From Megachile rotundata (taxonomy: Eukaryota; Arthropoda; Insecta; Hymenoptera; Megachilidae): DNA of 64,000 nucleotides. Location of the stretch: NCBI RefSeq assembly GCF_050947335.1, contig NC_134993.1, positions 14,446,001 through 14,510,000 on the forward strand. Direction: 5' to 3'. Shown piece after piece: positions 24,635-37,067 of the stretch. The position numbers were made by a program, and so were the translations under genes. The stretch's first letter is position 1. The number at the start of each line of letters is the position of its first letter. The notes below the pieces were generated by a model. That model did not search any database. It was not told where the DNA came from and was given only the letters and a program-made list of their open reading frames with translations.

Positions 24635-25845
24635 TCAGACCAAATTGATGGCGAGTTGAGATCAAATTGACAGCAAGTTGAGACCAAATTGAGACCAAAT
24701 TAACAGCAAGATGAAAACAAAATGATAGCAAGTTGAGACCAAATTAACAGCAAATTGAGACCAAAATGATAGCAAGTTGAGAAAAAATTGACAACAAGTT
24801 GAGACCAAATTGAGAGCAAATTAACAGCAAGTTGAGACCAAAATGATAGCAAGTTGAGACCAAATTAACAGCAAATTGAAACCAAAATGATAGCAAGTTG
24901 ATACCAAATTGACAACAAGTTGAGACCAAATTGAGAGCAAATTAACAGCAAGTTGAGACCAAAATGATAGCAAGTTGAGAGCAAATTAACAGCAAATTGA
25001 GACCAAAATGATAGCAAGTTGAGACAAAATTGACAACAAGTTGAGACCAAATTGAGAGCAAATTAACAGCAAGTTGAGAACAAAATGATAGCAAGTTGAG
25101 ACCAAATTAATAGCAAATTGAGACCAAAATGATAGCAAGTTGAGACAAAATTGACAACAAGTTGAGACCAAATTGAGAGCAAATTAACAGCAAGTTGAGA
25201 ACAAAATGATAGCAAGTTGAGACGAAATTAACAGCAAATTGAGACCAAAATGATAGCAAGTTGAGACAAAATTGACAACAAGTTGAGACCAAATTGAGAG
25301 CAAATTAACAGCAAGTTGAGACCAAAATGATAGCAAGTTGAGACCAAATTGACAGCAAGTTGAGACCAAAATGATAGCAAGTTGAGACAAAATTGACAAC
25401 AAGTTGAGAGCAAATTAACAGCAAGTTGAGAACAAAATGATAGCAAGTTGAGACCAAATTAACAGCAAGTTGAGACCAAATTGAGAGCAAATTAACAGCA
25501 AGTTGAGACCAAAATGATAGCAAGTTGAGAGCAAATTAACAGCAAATTGAGACCAAAATGATAGCAAGTTGAGACCAAATTGACAACAAGTTGAGACCAA
25601 ATTGAGAGCAAATTAACAGCAAGTTGAGACAAAAATGATAGCAAGTTGAGACCAAATTAATAGCAAATTGAGACCAAATTGACAATAAGTTGAGACCAAA
25701 TTAACAGCAAGTTGAGAGCAAAATGATAGCAAGTTGAGACCAAATTAACAGCAAATTGAGACCAAAATGATAGCAAGTTGAGACCAAATTGACAAGAAGT
25801 TGAGACCAAACTGAGAGCAAATTGAGACTAATTTACCTTGACCTC
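24635..25845. repeat. 11-bp/22-bp array with 121-bp higher-order repeat
   Basis: The basic units alternate AGTTGAGACCA and AATTAACAGCA or AATGATAGCA, giving 22-bp pairs. A longer block of eleven 11-mers (121 bp) repeats, shown by corresponding words at steps of 121 bp between about 24744 and 25292. Minus-strand translation is an 11-residue hydrophobic repeat with few stops, explaining the stacked 61-72-codon frames. It is unrelated in sequence to the GTGCGTCA arrays despite the equal unit length. Confidence 0.95.
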
Positions 25846-26645
25846 GAGTTAAATCCTCAAGTTAAATTCTTGTACAAGTTATTTTAGTAAGAACTAAAAA
25901 ATGCGTATCGAGAAGAAATTGTGAATGGAAGAGACATAAGTATTAGAGAGTCCAAGAAGAAACGCACGGTGACCCGATTTATATTCGATGCTTGGATGAA
26001 TTCGTCGCACGAAACAACGCCAGGTGAATTCATCCGTGAACCGGAGCTCCTTTGTTTCCCGGCCCAGACTCTCAGCCGTGAGACGCGTTCTTATCGATAT
26101 TATTGGAAAATCTGTTCGTCGAGCATTATTGCCTTCCTGTCTGAGAGGTAAATGCCCGTCTTTTGGTTGCGAGCGAATCAAGGGAAAAAGAAGGATTCCG
26201 AGGCGGGATCAAGGTGTTCTTTTTTAGTTCGATCAATGAACTACTCGGTTGAATTGATCGATTATCTTCGGTTATATCTTACTAGCATATTTTAGACACT
26301 ACTGAATTTGTGGTAGGATGAAGTACCAATTATGACGTACATAAGTTAAATTCAAAGTGTATCTTTTTGTTTGTATCTGACAGTTTCGAGACACAGGATG
26401 TAAGGATCCGTGAAAAATGGAGTTTCCTATTAAAAAGAGAAGTACACTACTAACTGTGTTATTACTAATTCTTCATCTACTCGATTGCGAATCAACCTGC
26501 ATTCATAGTTTTTCTCTGCTGCAATAACTGTTTCAAAAAACATGTTATCGCTAATAAAATACGTAGTGGGGTTTCGTCTTCCTTTCACAAAAACAATGCA
26601 TTTACGAGTTAATATTAATTATGATTCACACAATGAAAATACTTA
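25846..26645. other. Unique intergenic sequence
   Basis: Overlapping open frames on both strands at 25894-26227 have no recognised motif. Nothing else seen. Confidence 0.5.
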
Positions 26646-26649
26646 AAAT

Positions 26650-27525
26650 TTCAGCTTTTCTAACTTGTCTAACATTACAATGATTAGTCTCAACTTGTCT
26701 AACACTACAATGATTAGTCTCAACTTGTCTAACACTACAATGATTACTCTGAACTTGTCCTAACACTACAATGATTACTCTGAACTTATCCTAACACTAC
26801 AATAATTAGTCTAAACTTGTCCTAACACTACAATGATTACTCTGAACTTATCCTAACACTACAATAATTAGTCTAAACTTGTCCTAACACTACAATGATT
26901 ACTCTGAACTTGTCCTAACACTACAATGATTACTCTGAACTTGTCCTAACATTTCAATGATTAGTCTCAACTTGTCTAACACTACAATGATTAGTCTCAA
27001 CTTGTCCTAACACTACAATGATTACTCTGAACTTGTCCTAACACTACAATGATTACTCTGAACTTATCCTAACACTACAATAATTAGTCTAAACTTGTCC
27101 TAACACTACAATGATTACTCTGAACTTATCCTAACACTACAATAATTAGTCTAAACTTGTCCTAACACTACAATGATTACTCTGAACTTGTCCTAACACT
27201 ACAATGATTACTCTGAACTTGTCCTAACATTTCAATGATTAGTCTCAACTTGTCTAACACTACAATGATTAGTCTCAACTTGTCCTAACACTACAATGAT
27301 TACTCTGAACTTGTCCTAACACTACAATGATTACTCTGAACTTATCCTAACACTACAATAATTAGTCTAAACTTGTCCTAACACTACAATGATTACTCTG
27401 AACTTGTCCTAACACTACAATAATTAGTCTAAACTTGTCTAACAATACAATGCTTACTCTGAACTTATCCTAACATTACAATGATTACTCTGAACTTCTC
27501 CTAACACTACAATAATCTTAACTTC
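26650..27525. repeat. 31-bp tandem array with ~278-bp higher-order repeat
   Basis: About 28 copies of TCCTAACACTACAATGATTA plus CTCTGAACTTG. A marked variant with ATTTCAATGATTAGTC appears at 26951 and 27229, and the order of variants between them is repeated. Blocks of about nine units (278 bp) have therefore duplicated. Confidence 0.95.
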
Positions 27526-27964
27526 TAAACATTAAAAAATGGAACACAAGATTTGTGTACCTCTTCCAGAGAAGATAGGGTTACACAAGTTGCGAGCGTG
27601 CATCAGTTAATTATCTGCAGCCGACGCGTTAATCTCGCATCAAGCGAACGCGAAACAACGAAGAGACAGGCCATGGTTGGCCAAACTCGTAGCTCGTTTA
27701 ATCGGCATCCTTTCAAGGCGTAATTCACTCGCGAACGCTCCGAGCTTCCTCGAACCGAACTGCTTGGTGTCGCGTTAATTGCGTTAATTGCGTGGCCTGC
27801 CAACGATAACAAGATGCAAACGGGCCGGAAAAAGCGACGCGTTGTCGCGCTAAGTTGGCGCTGGCCAATTATTGTGCCATTAAAATTCTCTGACATCTTG
27901 TCTCTTTAATTTCGTGCACGAAGCTTCTTTCATTCTAGGTCCTTGGGACGGGGGATGAATAGCG
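27526..27964. other. Unique intergenic sequence
   Basis: Nothing recognised. The minus-strand open frame 27603-27896 has no motif. Confidence 0.5.
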
Positions 27965-28410
27965 GAGGTTCGAGGATTTTTAGGATTTTCTACACTTTCG
28001 GAAATAATTTGTTTTCTCTGTTCATAAATTTCTGGGATCTTCTACTCTTTCGGAAATAATTTGTTTTTACTATTCTTAGATTTTTGGAATTTTCTACCCT
28101 TTCGAAAATAATTTATTTTCTCTGTTCATAGATTTCTGGAATTTTCTACCCTTTCGGAAATAATTTGTTTCCAGTATTCTTAGACTATTGAGATCTTCTA
28201 CCCTTTCGGAAATAATTTGTCTTCACTGCTCATACATTTTTTGGATTTTCTACCCCTTCGGAAATAATTTGTCTTCACTATCCATAGATTTCTGAGATCT
28301 TCTGCCCTTCCAGAAACAATTTGTCTCCACTCTCCATAGATTTTTGCAATTTTCTTTCAAAAATAATTTGTCCCCTCTATCCATAGACTCTTCAAATTTT
28401 CTACCCTTTC
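27965..28410. repeat. 52-bp tandem array
   Basis: About eight copies. TTTCGGAAATAATTTG recurs at 52-bp steps from about 27997, with TTCTACCC and CATAGATTTCTGG. Copies become more diverged to the right. Confidence 0.9.
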
Positions 28411-28844
28411 GTTTATTCAAGTTTTAAAACAATAATCGTGTTAGGTTGCCAAGGAAGCTATCCGGAGGCGTCCAAGATTTTTCATTTTCGAGAAGATTAA
28501 GTCCTGAATTCCCTAAAATATTCAACGACCACCTCGAGACAGGATATGAAGAATAAAAAGAGCACAGAGCTTAGCAAGTACAATTAGCAAGAGTACAGGG
28601 ACTTGTTCTATGCGAACGCCATGGAACAGCCTCATGAACGCGTACCAATTCCAAAGGCACACAGAAACGCCAAATACCCGATTCCCGACACGTACGAGCA
28701 ATTCGAGTTTCGTTAACGACTTAATGCATGTGCGAACGCTTAGCGGGGACGCGAACTTGCTTCGATAGAATATTCGGGACAAAGGGTGTAAACAGAGTGC
28801 GTTGGGTTGCCGACTGCTTTTATGGACTTTTGGCATTTTGAAAT
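28411..28844. other. Unique intergenic sequence
   Basis: Nothing recognised. A minus-strand frame (28522-28836) has no family motif. Confidence 0.45.
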
Positions 28845-29480
28845 TCGGGGTGGGGTATGTGGATATTTGGGGATTTTGGTATTGGGGAGTGGAGAGATAT
28901 GGGGGTGAGGGGTTTTGGGGGTGTAGGAATTTGGGGGTGAGGGGATTTGAGGATGTGGGAAATTGGGGATGTGGGAATTTGGGGATGTGAGAATTTGGGG
29001 GCGTAGAGATTTGGGGGCGTAGAGATTTGGAGATGTGGCAATTTGGGGACGTGGGAATTTGGGAATGTGGGAATTTGGGGATGTGAGAATTTGGGGATGA
29101 AGGGATTTGGGGGCGTAGAGATTTGGGAGCGTAGAAATTTGGAAGCGTAGAGATTTGGGGGCGTAGAGATTTGGAGATGTGGCAATTTGAGGACGTGGGA
29201 ATTTGGGGACGTGGGAATTTGGGAATGTGGGAATTTGGGAATGTGGGAATTTGGGGGTGTGGGAATTTAGGAATGTGGGAATTTGGGGATGTGAGAAGTT
29301 GGGGATGAAGGGATTTGGGAGCGTAGAGATTTGGGTGCGTCGAAATTTGGGGGCGTAGAGATTTGAAGATATGGCAATTTGGGGACGTGGGAATTTGGGG
29401 ACGTGAGAAATTGTGAATGTAGGAATTTGGAGAGCGTAGAAATTTGGACCTGTGGATATTTAAGAATGTAAGAACCTGAG
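28845..29480. repeat. 16-bp G-rich minisatellite (GTGGGAATTTGGGGAT)
   Basis: About 40 copies of a 16-bp unit alternating GTGGGAATTTGGGGA(T/C) and GTAGAGATTTGGGGGC. A repeated block (28975-29170 resembles 29240-29400) shows higher-order duplication. The complementary strand is the unit of the array nested at 46873-47535. The minus-strand Pro/Ser-rich open frames are repeat translations. The G runs give strong strand asymmetry. Confidence 0.95.
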
Positions 29481-30089
29481 GACGTAGGCATTTGGAAATT
29501 TAAAAACTTGAGAACTCAGCTAAGGTTTAGAGAGCTTGAGGACCCAGAACTTGTACCCTCTTGAACATATACGAATTTAAAAATTTCTAAAACAAAATTT
29601 GTCCCTTTTCTTCCTCACCACCTCTCTCCAACAACAGACCAATCACAAATCAACCCAGAAACGTAAAAATTGAACTACCTAGACAATTCCTCAGACTTAG
29701 TATATGAAGAAACTCGTTTACAAGGCGAAGGAACCGGGCAGTTCTTAGCGTCGCTCATTTACGTCCGTCTGATCCTTATTGCGACAACCTTTCGCGTCTC
29801 TGTGGATTATTCGCAGAGAACTCGCGGACGTACGGCAGAAAATAGAATAACACCGGCCAGGTCCCGGAAATGAGATTTCGTGGTCCGCGTGCAATGTAAT
29901 CTCGACGAGAGAGAGAGGAGAGAGAACCGGGAAAGAACGGCGAGAAAAAGGGTGCGGTAATGGGACGCTACGAAATAAAGCGGTAAAAGCATTAAAAGGA
30001 TCGAATTTAAGCAAGAATGTAAATCGTGCTTTCTGGTTTATGCGAAATGAAATCAATTCGATTGTCTCTGCTTTCTTTTGAAGGACTTC
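29481..30089. other. Unique intergenic sequence
   Basis: Nothing recognised. Purine-rich tract at 29905-29950 (GAGAGAGAGAGGAGAGAG). Confidence 0.5.
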
Positions 30090-30960
30090 TGAAAAATTCT
30101 CTAAGGACGTTTCAAGGTTATTGTACAGGAATTAAAGAATAATATTATCAATTCAATGATGTGTCTGGTTTATATTGAGACTCTTAAAAAATTCACCAAA
30201 GAGACTTCAAGATTAATGTACAACAGATTAAAGAATAATATAAATAATTCAATGATGTGTCTGGCTTCTATTGAAACTTTTAAAAAAATCACCAAGAAGA
30301 CTTCAAGATTAATGTACAACAAATTAAAGAATAATATAAATAATTCAATGATGTGTGTGGTTTGTATTGAAACTTTTAAAAAATTCTCTTAGGACATTTC
30401 AAGGTTAATGTACAATAAATTAAAAAATAATATAAACAGTTCTATGATGTGTCTGGCTTCTATTGAAACTTTTAAAAAATTCTCTAAGGACATTTCAAGG
30501 TTAATGTACAATAAATTAAAAAATAATATAATAAATTCAATGATGTGTGTGGTTTGTATTGAAACTTTTAAAAAATTCTCTAAGGACATTTCAAGGTTAA
30601 TGTACAATAAATTAAAAAATAATATAATAAATTCAATGATGTGTCTGGCTTCTATTGAAACTTTTAAAAAATTCTCTAAGGACATTTCAAGGTTAATGTA
30701 CAATAAATTAAAAAATAATATAATAAATTCAATGATGTGTCTGGCTTCTATTGAAACTTTTAAAAAATTCTCTAAGGACATTTCAAGGTTAATGTACAAT
30801 AAATTAAAGAATAATATAATCAATTCAAAGAGATGTTTGATTTCTGTTGAATCTCCTAAAAAGTGCTTCAAAGTTACAGTAAAAAAATTAAAAATAATAA
30901 AATCAATTCAAAGAAATGACTCTTACTGAAGCTTCTAAAAAGTGCTCAAAGGTTACAACA
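30090..30960. repeat. 96-bp tandem array, about nine copies
   Basis: ATGATGTGT recurs at 30156, 30252, 30348, 30444, 30540, 30636 and 30732, exactly 96 bp apart. Shared words are TTCTATTGAAACTTTTAAAA, TCTCTAAGGACATTTCAAGG and TTAATGTACAATAAATTAAA. Because 96 is a multiple of three, it reads open on both strands (30408-30929 plus, 30389-30871 minus) with a 32-residue period. I regard this as a by-product, not a gene. Confidence 0.95.
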
Positions 30961-31424
30961 ATAATTAAAAAATCTAAAATAAATTGAATTCGCCCAATGT
31001 CTCGAGAAGTCTCCTAAAGAATTTACTCTACAATAATTCCAAAGTCCCCATCCTAAATTTTGAAAGAGCTCTCTCGAAAATGAAACGACTCGCAACACGA
31101 CGCTAACTTCTGTTATCGCACACGGAGGTAAAGTTTCGCGAGCAAGAGACAAGAAAATGCTTTACATCGTATTACCCCAGTCCCTTGGAAAGTGTAGCAT
31201 CCAGGATGTTCGTACCGTCAAAGGTATTCTAGATATTTCATGCTCGGATATCGAGTGACTCGTGTACTTTTCAAATCGATAGGAAACCGTTTGCATCTTT
31301 CAGACTTGTCAAAGGGGGAGCTTTTGCGCCCTTTTAGTCGATTAAGCTACGTGTTTTTGGTCAGGGAATGATAAGCAGGTTTTAGTTTCATTGAGAAAAA
31401 AGCACATCGGTTGCAGCCTGTGAC
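30961..31424. other. Unique intergenic sequence
   Basis: Nothing recognised. Confidence 0.5.
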
Positions 31425-32260
31425 GTAAGAGGCTGGGATGATGTAAGGTAGGGGTGGATCGTGGATTCTTGCACCCCTGTGCTTTTCGTTTTTCTTTGTT
31501 TTGAGTTTTGGGGGAAATTAGGTGGAGGATGTTTAGAAATTGGGGGTTGGGTGAGGGATGTAAGGGGAGGATTGATTAGTGCAATCTCAGGTTTTTTTAG
31601 TTTTGAATTTTAGAGAAAATTTAATAGGAAATATTTAGAAATTAGGGGTTGATGTAGTGAGGGATGATATAAGAGGAGGATTGACTCGTGCAACTTCAAG
31701 TTTTTTTAGTTTTGCATTTTAGAGGAAATTCACTCGAAAATATTTGGAAATTAGGGGTTGATGTGGTGAGGGATGATATAAGGGGAGGATTGACTCGTGC
31801 AACTTCAAGTTTTTTTAGTTTTGCATTTTATAATAGAAGAAATTGACTCGAAAATATTTGGAAATTAGGGGTTGATGTTGTGAAGAACGATATAAGGGGA
31901 GGATTGACTCGTGCAACCCTCAGTTTTCTCAGTTTAGAATTTTAGAGAAAAATTATTTGTGAATCTACAAATCTGGGATTGAGGGTGGTGAGGGATGTAA
32001 GGGTAGATTTGACTCGTGCAAAACTAAATTCTCTTCATTGGGAACTTCAAAGCAAAATTACTCTTCAAATTTCTTAATTTGAGGTTGCAGAAGATAATGA
32101 ATGATAAAAGGCTAGAACTGACTCGTAAACGTATGCACCCCTAAATGTTCTCTACCTTAAACTCAAAAACAAAATACTCAAAAATGTAGAAAAAGCTTGC
32201 AGCATAAGGGATGATCTAAGAGCTAGTGAACACACACACCCTTTTTCATCAAAAACTTCA
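31425..32260. repeat. Degenerate ~110-bp tandem array
   Basis: About seven copies of GGATGATATAAGGGGAGGAT, TGACTCGTGCAACTTCAAG and TTTGGAAATTAGGGGTTGAT. The central copies (31590-31900) are most alike and the outer ones drift, a usual sign of central homogenisation. Confidence 0.88.
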
Positions 32261-32945
32261 GAACAAACCACCTAAAAAATCTGACAAATTTAAGAATCAG
32301 TCGAACATTAACGCAGAGATTGCTCCAGAAATTTCACTACGTCCTACAACGTTTGAAATTTGAAAGTTCATAAATTTCCGACAGCGACGTTGGAAACTGT
32401 AGACAGTTCGGAAGAAACGTAGCAACTCGATCGCAGGGTCCGTCACTGGAAACTGAGAAGTAGAGATAAGAAGAGAGAGGAAGAGGGGTGGCAATCGTAT
32501 GTAGGTCGTACTGTCAGTGCCACGACCCGATTTCACCCCCGAGCATCCCCCCGCCCCTGAGACCCAGAATCATCCCCGAAACCGACGTCCTGCGTCACCT
32601 CGGTCTCCTCTGCAAATCCCTAAATACATTTCCAACCACCCACCTCCCCCTCTTGTCCACGTCATAATGCTGAATTATTCAACGACACACCCCTTTCTCT
32701 GATGAGCTCCTACTACCCTCAACCCTTCCTTTTTTTCTCCCACTTTGTCGCTGCGAATTAACTCGTATTATCTGGACACTGGTTGCAACTTGGGGACGCT
32801 TTAAATTGGGGATCTTTTAGCTTGTTTTTACGGGGACGTTTAAAGTTATTCGCGCAAAGTTTAAAAATTAATATACAGACGGGTACAGAAGAGGCTCTTT
32901 TACAGAGATCTCACAATTTTTAACCTTTGGGGTACTTTGAGTAGT
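32261..32945. other. Unique sequence with C-rich stretch
   Basis: C-rich 32515-32660 (CACCCCCGAGCATCCCCCCG). No gene recognised. Confidence 0.5.
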
Positions 32946-32949
32946 TGGA

Positions 32950-33205
32950 AATTTGATCATACATAGACTACTTGTACTTTGATGTAGACTTAAACATAGA
33001 CTTGTAATTTGACATAGACTTAAAGATAGACTACTTGTACTTTGGTATAGACTTAAACATAGACTTGTAATTTGACATAGACTTAAAAATAGACAACTTG
33101 TACTTCGACATAGACTTAAACATAGACTACTTGTGCTTTAACACAGATTTAAACATAGACTAATTGTACTTTGGCATAGACTTAAACATAAACTTGTGCT
33201 TTGAC
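32950..33205. repeat. ~32-bp tandem repeat D1 (CATAGACTTAAACATAGACT)
   Basis: About eight irregular copies of TTTGACATAGACTTAAACAT plus AGACTACTTGTAC. It passes directly into the 27-bp array. Its complement recurs at 36325-36425. Confidence 0.9.
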
Positions 33206-33207
33206 AT

Positions 33208-33966
33208 AGACTTAACAGACTCAGTAAGAACAAACATACTAACAGATTCAATAAGAACAAACATAGTAACAGACTCGATAAGAACAAACATAGTAACAGA
33301 CTCAATAAGAACAAACACAGTAACAGACTCAATAAGAACAAACATATTAACAGACTCGATAAGAACAAACATAGTAACAGACTCGATAAGAACAAACATA
33401 GTAACAGACTCGATAAGAACAAGCATAGTAACAGACTCGATAAGAACAAACATAGTAACAGACTCGATAAGAACAAACATAGTAACAGACTCAATAAGAA
33501 CAAACACAGTAACAGACTCAATAAGAACAAACATATTAACAGACTCGATAAGAACAAACATAGTAACAGACTCGATAAGAACAAACATAGTAACAGACGC
33601 GATAAGAACAAGCATAGTAACAGACTCGATAAGAACAAACATAGTAACAGACTCGATAAGAACAAATATATTAACAGACTCAATAAGAACAAACATAGTA
33701 ACAGACTCGATAAGAACAAACATAGTAACAGACTCGATAAGAACAAACATAGTAACAGACTCAATAAGAACAAACACAGTAACATACTCGATAAGAACAA
33801 ACATATTAACAGACTCGATAAGAACAAACATAGTAACAGACTCGATAAGAACAAACATAGTAACAGACTCGATAAGAACAAACATAGTAACATACTCGAT
33901 AAGAACAAACATAGTAACAGACTCGATAAGAACAAACATAGTAACAGACTCAATAAGAACATTAAC
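33208..33966. repeat. 27-bp tandem array D2 (ACAGACTCGATAAGAACAAA)
   Basis: About 28 highly uniform copies of a 27-bp unit, AACAGACTCGATAAGAACAA plus ACATAGT. The multiple-of-three length leaves frames open on both strands, with 9-residue periods and up to 283 codons. A repeating series of variants (ATTAACAGACTC..., CACAGTAACAGAC...) shows blocks of about nine units. The complement appears briefly at 36425-36500. Confidence 0.96.
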
Positions 33967-34754
33967 ATTTTGGAGCTACTCAAGATACTGTAGACAGACT
34001 ATCTCTTGCTTGTAGGCTGACCATGAGGCCAGATCTAAGGCTCCAATTGGTCCAACCAGAAATATATACACAAGAAGAAATATTTTATAGTAGTATTCAA
34101 ACATCGAAATGTCTCCTGAGGCTGCTCCAGGTGTATCAGATGTGTCCCTCAAACTTGAGTCAGTCTTTTAAGCATGATAAATAGGGTTCTTACATTGAGA
34201 CTGTTCCAGGTGACGTCCTTTGAATCTGGATCAGTCTTTTACGTGTCATTAATTTGTTTACAATCTGTTTGTCTATTTCCTTTAAATGGATATTACTTGA
34301 ATGTTGGAACGTCACTGCAGGGTTAAACGTAGAATCAGAGATCGCGGTTTGCGGCTCGCTTAAACGAGGAAATGGATCCCAAAAGGTAGCGCGCGAACAG
34401 GAGTAATGCCAGCAGGGATATCTATAATGAACGTCAACTGGAATCAACGGGACATCGGCTGGCCGCGATAAATTAATTAAACCGACACGGCAGCGCGCAG
34501 CCTCGTATTTCCCAAAGGCTGTATCGCTGCACGTGCCTCGCGTTCTCATCAATTTCTGATGGAACCGGCGAGACACGACACCCAAGAATCAACAAATTCC
34601 TCTTCCTTAATTGCCTTCGCTTATCAGAACTAATTACTCTATTTAACTTCATCTATATTTTCTATATCAATTATTGCTGCAATGTTTACTTCACACGTTT
34701 TAGGAGAGCTAGGAGGTTAAGAACAGCGGTGTTACTTGGTCGTTCTGGAGACAT
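33967..34754. other. Unique intergenic sequence
   Basis: A minus-strand open frame (34190-34585, about 131 codons) overlaps ordinary AT/GC-mixed DNA and shows no recognised domain. It is not called as a gene. Confidence 0.5.
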
Positions 34755-35790
34755 AGGTCAAAAACTTAGTTGTGGATGCAGCAAGACTGGATTCAGGGAC
34801 TTGGACTTACATCTAGGGAGCTGTCAGAAGGTTTTGAAGCTTGTGCTTCTCTTAGGACCTCCAACAAGCTAGCTCAGGATTGTCCAGGTCTGGCTAGGTC
34901 CAGAGACTTGGTCTTATTTCAACAACTCCAGTATTTGCAAGGTCTAGCTAGGTCCAGAGACTTGGTCTTACTTCAAGAAGTCTAGAGTTTACCAAGCCTA
35001 ACTAAGTCCAAAGACTTGGTCCTATATCTAGGGGGCTGTAAGAATCTTCTGAAGCTTGTACTTTTCTTAGGACCTCCAAAAACCCTCTTCAGGATTGACC
35101 AGGTCTGGCTGGGTCCAGAGACTTGGTTTTATTTCCAAGGAGCTGTGAGAAGGTTTTGAAGCTTGCACTTTTCTTAGAACTTCCAAAGGTCCTCTCAAGG
35201 TTTGACCAGGTCTAGTTGGATCCAGAGACTTGGTTTTATTTCCAAGGAGCTGTGAGAAGGTTTTGAAGCTTGCACTTTTCTTAGAACCTCCAAAGGTCCT
35301 CTCAAGGTTTGACCAGGTCTAGTTGGGTTCAGAGACTTGATCTTATTTCCAAGGAGCTGTGAGAAGGTTTTGAAGCTTGCACTTTTCTTAGAACCTCCAA
35401 AAGTCCTCTCAAGGTTTGATCAGGTCTAGTTGGGTCCAGAGACTTGGTTTTATTTCCAAGGAGCTGTGAGAAGGTTTTGAAGCTTGCACTTTTCTTAGAA
35501 CCTCCAAAAGTCCTCTCAAGGTTTGACCAGGTCTAGTTGGGTCCAGAGACTTGATCTTATTTCCAAGGAGCTGTGAGAAGGTTTTGAAGTTTGCACATTT
35601 CTTAGAATCTCAAAAAATCCTCTCCAGAATCGAGCAGGTCTAGCTACGTCCAGAGACTTGTTCAAAGAAGCCATGAAACTCTCTCACAACTCTTTTTGAG
35701 GTCCCTCCAAAAACCCTTTGTAGGATTTACCAGATCTAGAGTCGTGAAAAGCTTTCACGACTCGTTTTTCTCCAAAAACCCACCGTCCAG
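34755..35790. repeat. 107-bp tandem array
   Basis: About eight to nine copies. GAGAAGGTTTTGAAG recurs at 35147, 35254, 35361, 35468 and 35575, exactly 107 bp apart, with diverged copies before and after. Shared words are AGGTCTAGTTGGGTCCAGAG, TTTCCAAGGAGCTGT and TTCTTAGAACCTCCAAA. Confidence 0.95.
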
Positions 35791-36324
35791 CTCTGTCCGG
35801 ACTCGGTCTTATTCCACCGCGCTCGAAAGCGTTAAAAAGGAGCCGATGCTTTTAAAACGGGCTTAAAATTTTGTAGGGTAAGCACGGAGCTGGTCGCGAA
35901 AATAACAGCTGACGCGTTCGTGCAGGCGCATATACGCGATTATCGCGGAACCGTGAAGGACCGAGGGCTATTCAAATTCGCGAAAACCCTCTCGAGATGT
36001 TGAATATTCAGGACGTCGTTTCACGCAGACGTCCTGCGACGGGATAACCTCTTCGACGGATACTGCTTACCGGACGGAAACGTCCTTACAGTTTGCTGAG
36101 GATCAGATTGTAATTGACACCGAATTGATTCCGTAGACCTTTTATCTCTTTGCGCTGTGATTTGCCAAATATCACACTTTCTGCTACAAATCTAGGAAGT
36201 TAAAATGTGACCTTTACTAGAATGAGAAGGTTAGAATATTTTTAGTGACCTTGTAGCTGGATTTATTTGAAAAATTCAGGTGTATGAAGAATATAAGAAA
36301 AGTTTAGGTTTGAACGAATGTTTC
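35791..36324. other. Unique intergenic sequence
   Basis: Nothing recognised. Confidence 0.5.
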
Positions 36325-36500
36325 TAGGCTGATTAAAGTACAAGTAGTCTATGTTTAAGTCTATGTCAAAGTACAGGTAGTCTATGTTTAAGTCTATGTC
36401 AAAGTACAGGTAGTCTATGTTTAATATGTTTATTCTTATTGAGTCTGTTACTATGTTTGTTTTTATTAAGTCTCTATATATGTTTGTTCTTATTAAGTCT
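36325..36500 (-). repeat. Inverted, shortened copy of the 33-kb D1/D2 repeats
   Basis: AGTCTATGTTTAAGTCTATG (complement of D1) repeats three times and is followed by TGTTTGTTCTTATTGAGTCT-type units (complement of D2). Relative to 32950-33966 the two blocks are complemented but their order is swapped, so a simple inversion does not explain it. Confidence 0.85.
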
Positions 36501-36924
36501 AGTAACAGCCCTCATTGTTAAAATTCACTAGAACAGTGGGTCAACGAAACAGTTTCAAGCCTCTCCATAGTCGATGATGACTGTTATAATCAACAAACGA
36601 TTCATCTCGAGTACATTTTCCTGAAAGAACTTTTTCGAAAGAAACACAGAATGGAAGAATAAGAGTAAGAGACGACCTCAAATTGGCCTGAAAAAGTGAG
36701 GCGAGGCTCGCTTCCCATTGTAAATTGAACTCACGCGCGAGCTGGAGCATCCGGGAACAACGAAAAGAATAAAAAAAAAAAGAGAGAGAGAAACGAGAAA
36801 AGAAAGAAAATAAACGGTGAAACTCGTGTTTCTCCGCATCCACGTTCGCCTTTTGAGAATTCATAAATATTCTACGAGAGAGCGGAGTGGTATCAACGTT
36901 TCGATGGCCTAAAAATTCTTTGAC
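36501..36924. other. Unique sequence with poly(A)/(AG) tract
   Basis: An A run followed by AGAGAGAGAG at about 36768-36795. The 36541-37044 minus-strand open frame shows no motif. Confidence 0.5.
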
Positions 36925-37020
36925 GGTATTCCGCTCTCTATGACAGAGAGAAAGAGTTACAGAGTGCATCGCCACGATACAAACATCATTTATTGGAAAA
37001 CTTTCGTTCGAACTCGGCCA
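36925..37020 (+). repeat. Left copy of a direct repeat flanking array A5
   Basis: AAAGAGTTACAGAGTGCATC and TTTATTGGAAAACTTTCG plus TTCGAACTCGGCC recur at 38308-38397 in the same order and orientation. Confidence 0.85.
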
Positions 37021-37067
37021 CTTCCAAATGGAAAACATAGACAAAATTTCAGTGAAATCACGGCTGA

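Noticed and set aside
30389..30929. 160-173 codon frames with a 32-residue period on both strands
   Set aside because: They are produced by the exact 96-bp array; frames are open in both directions and no start context or domain is visible.
33138..34015. Open frames of about 260-283 codons on both strands
   Set aside because: They are translations of the 27-bp tandem unit; a period divisible by three without stops opens several frames at once.
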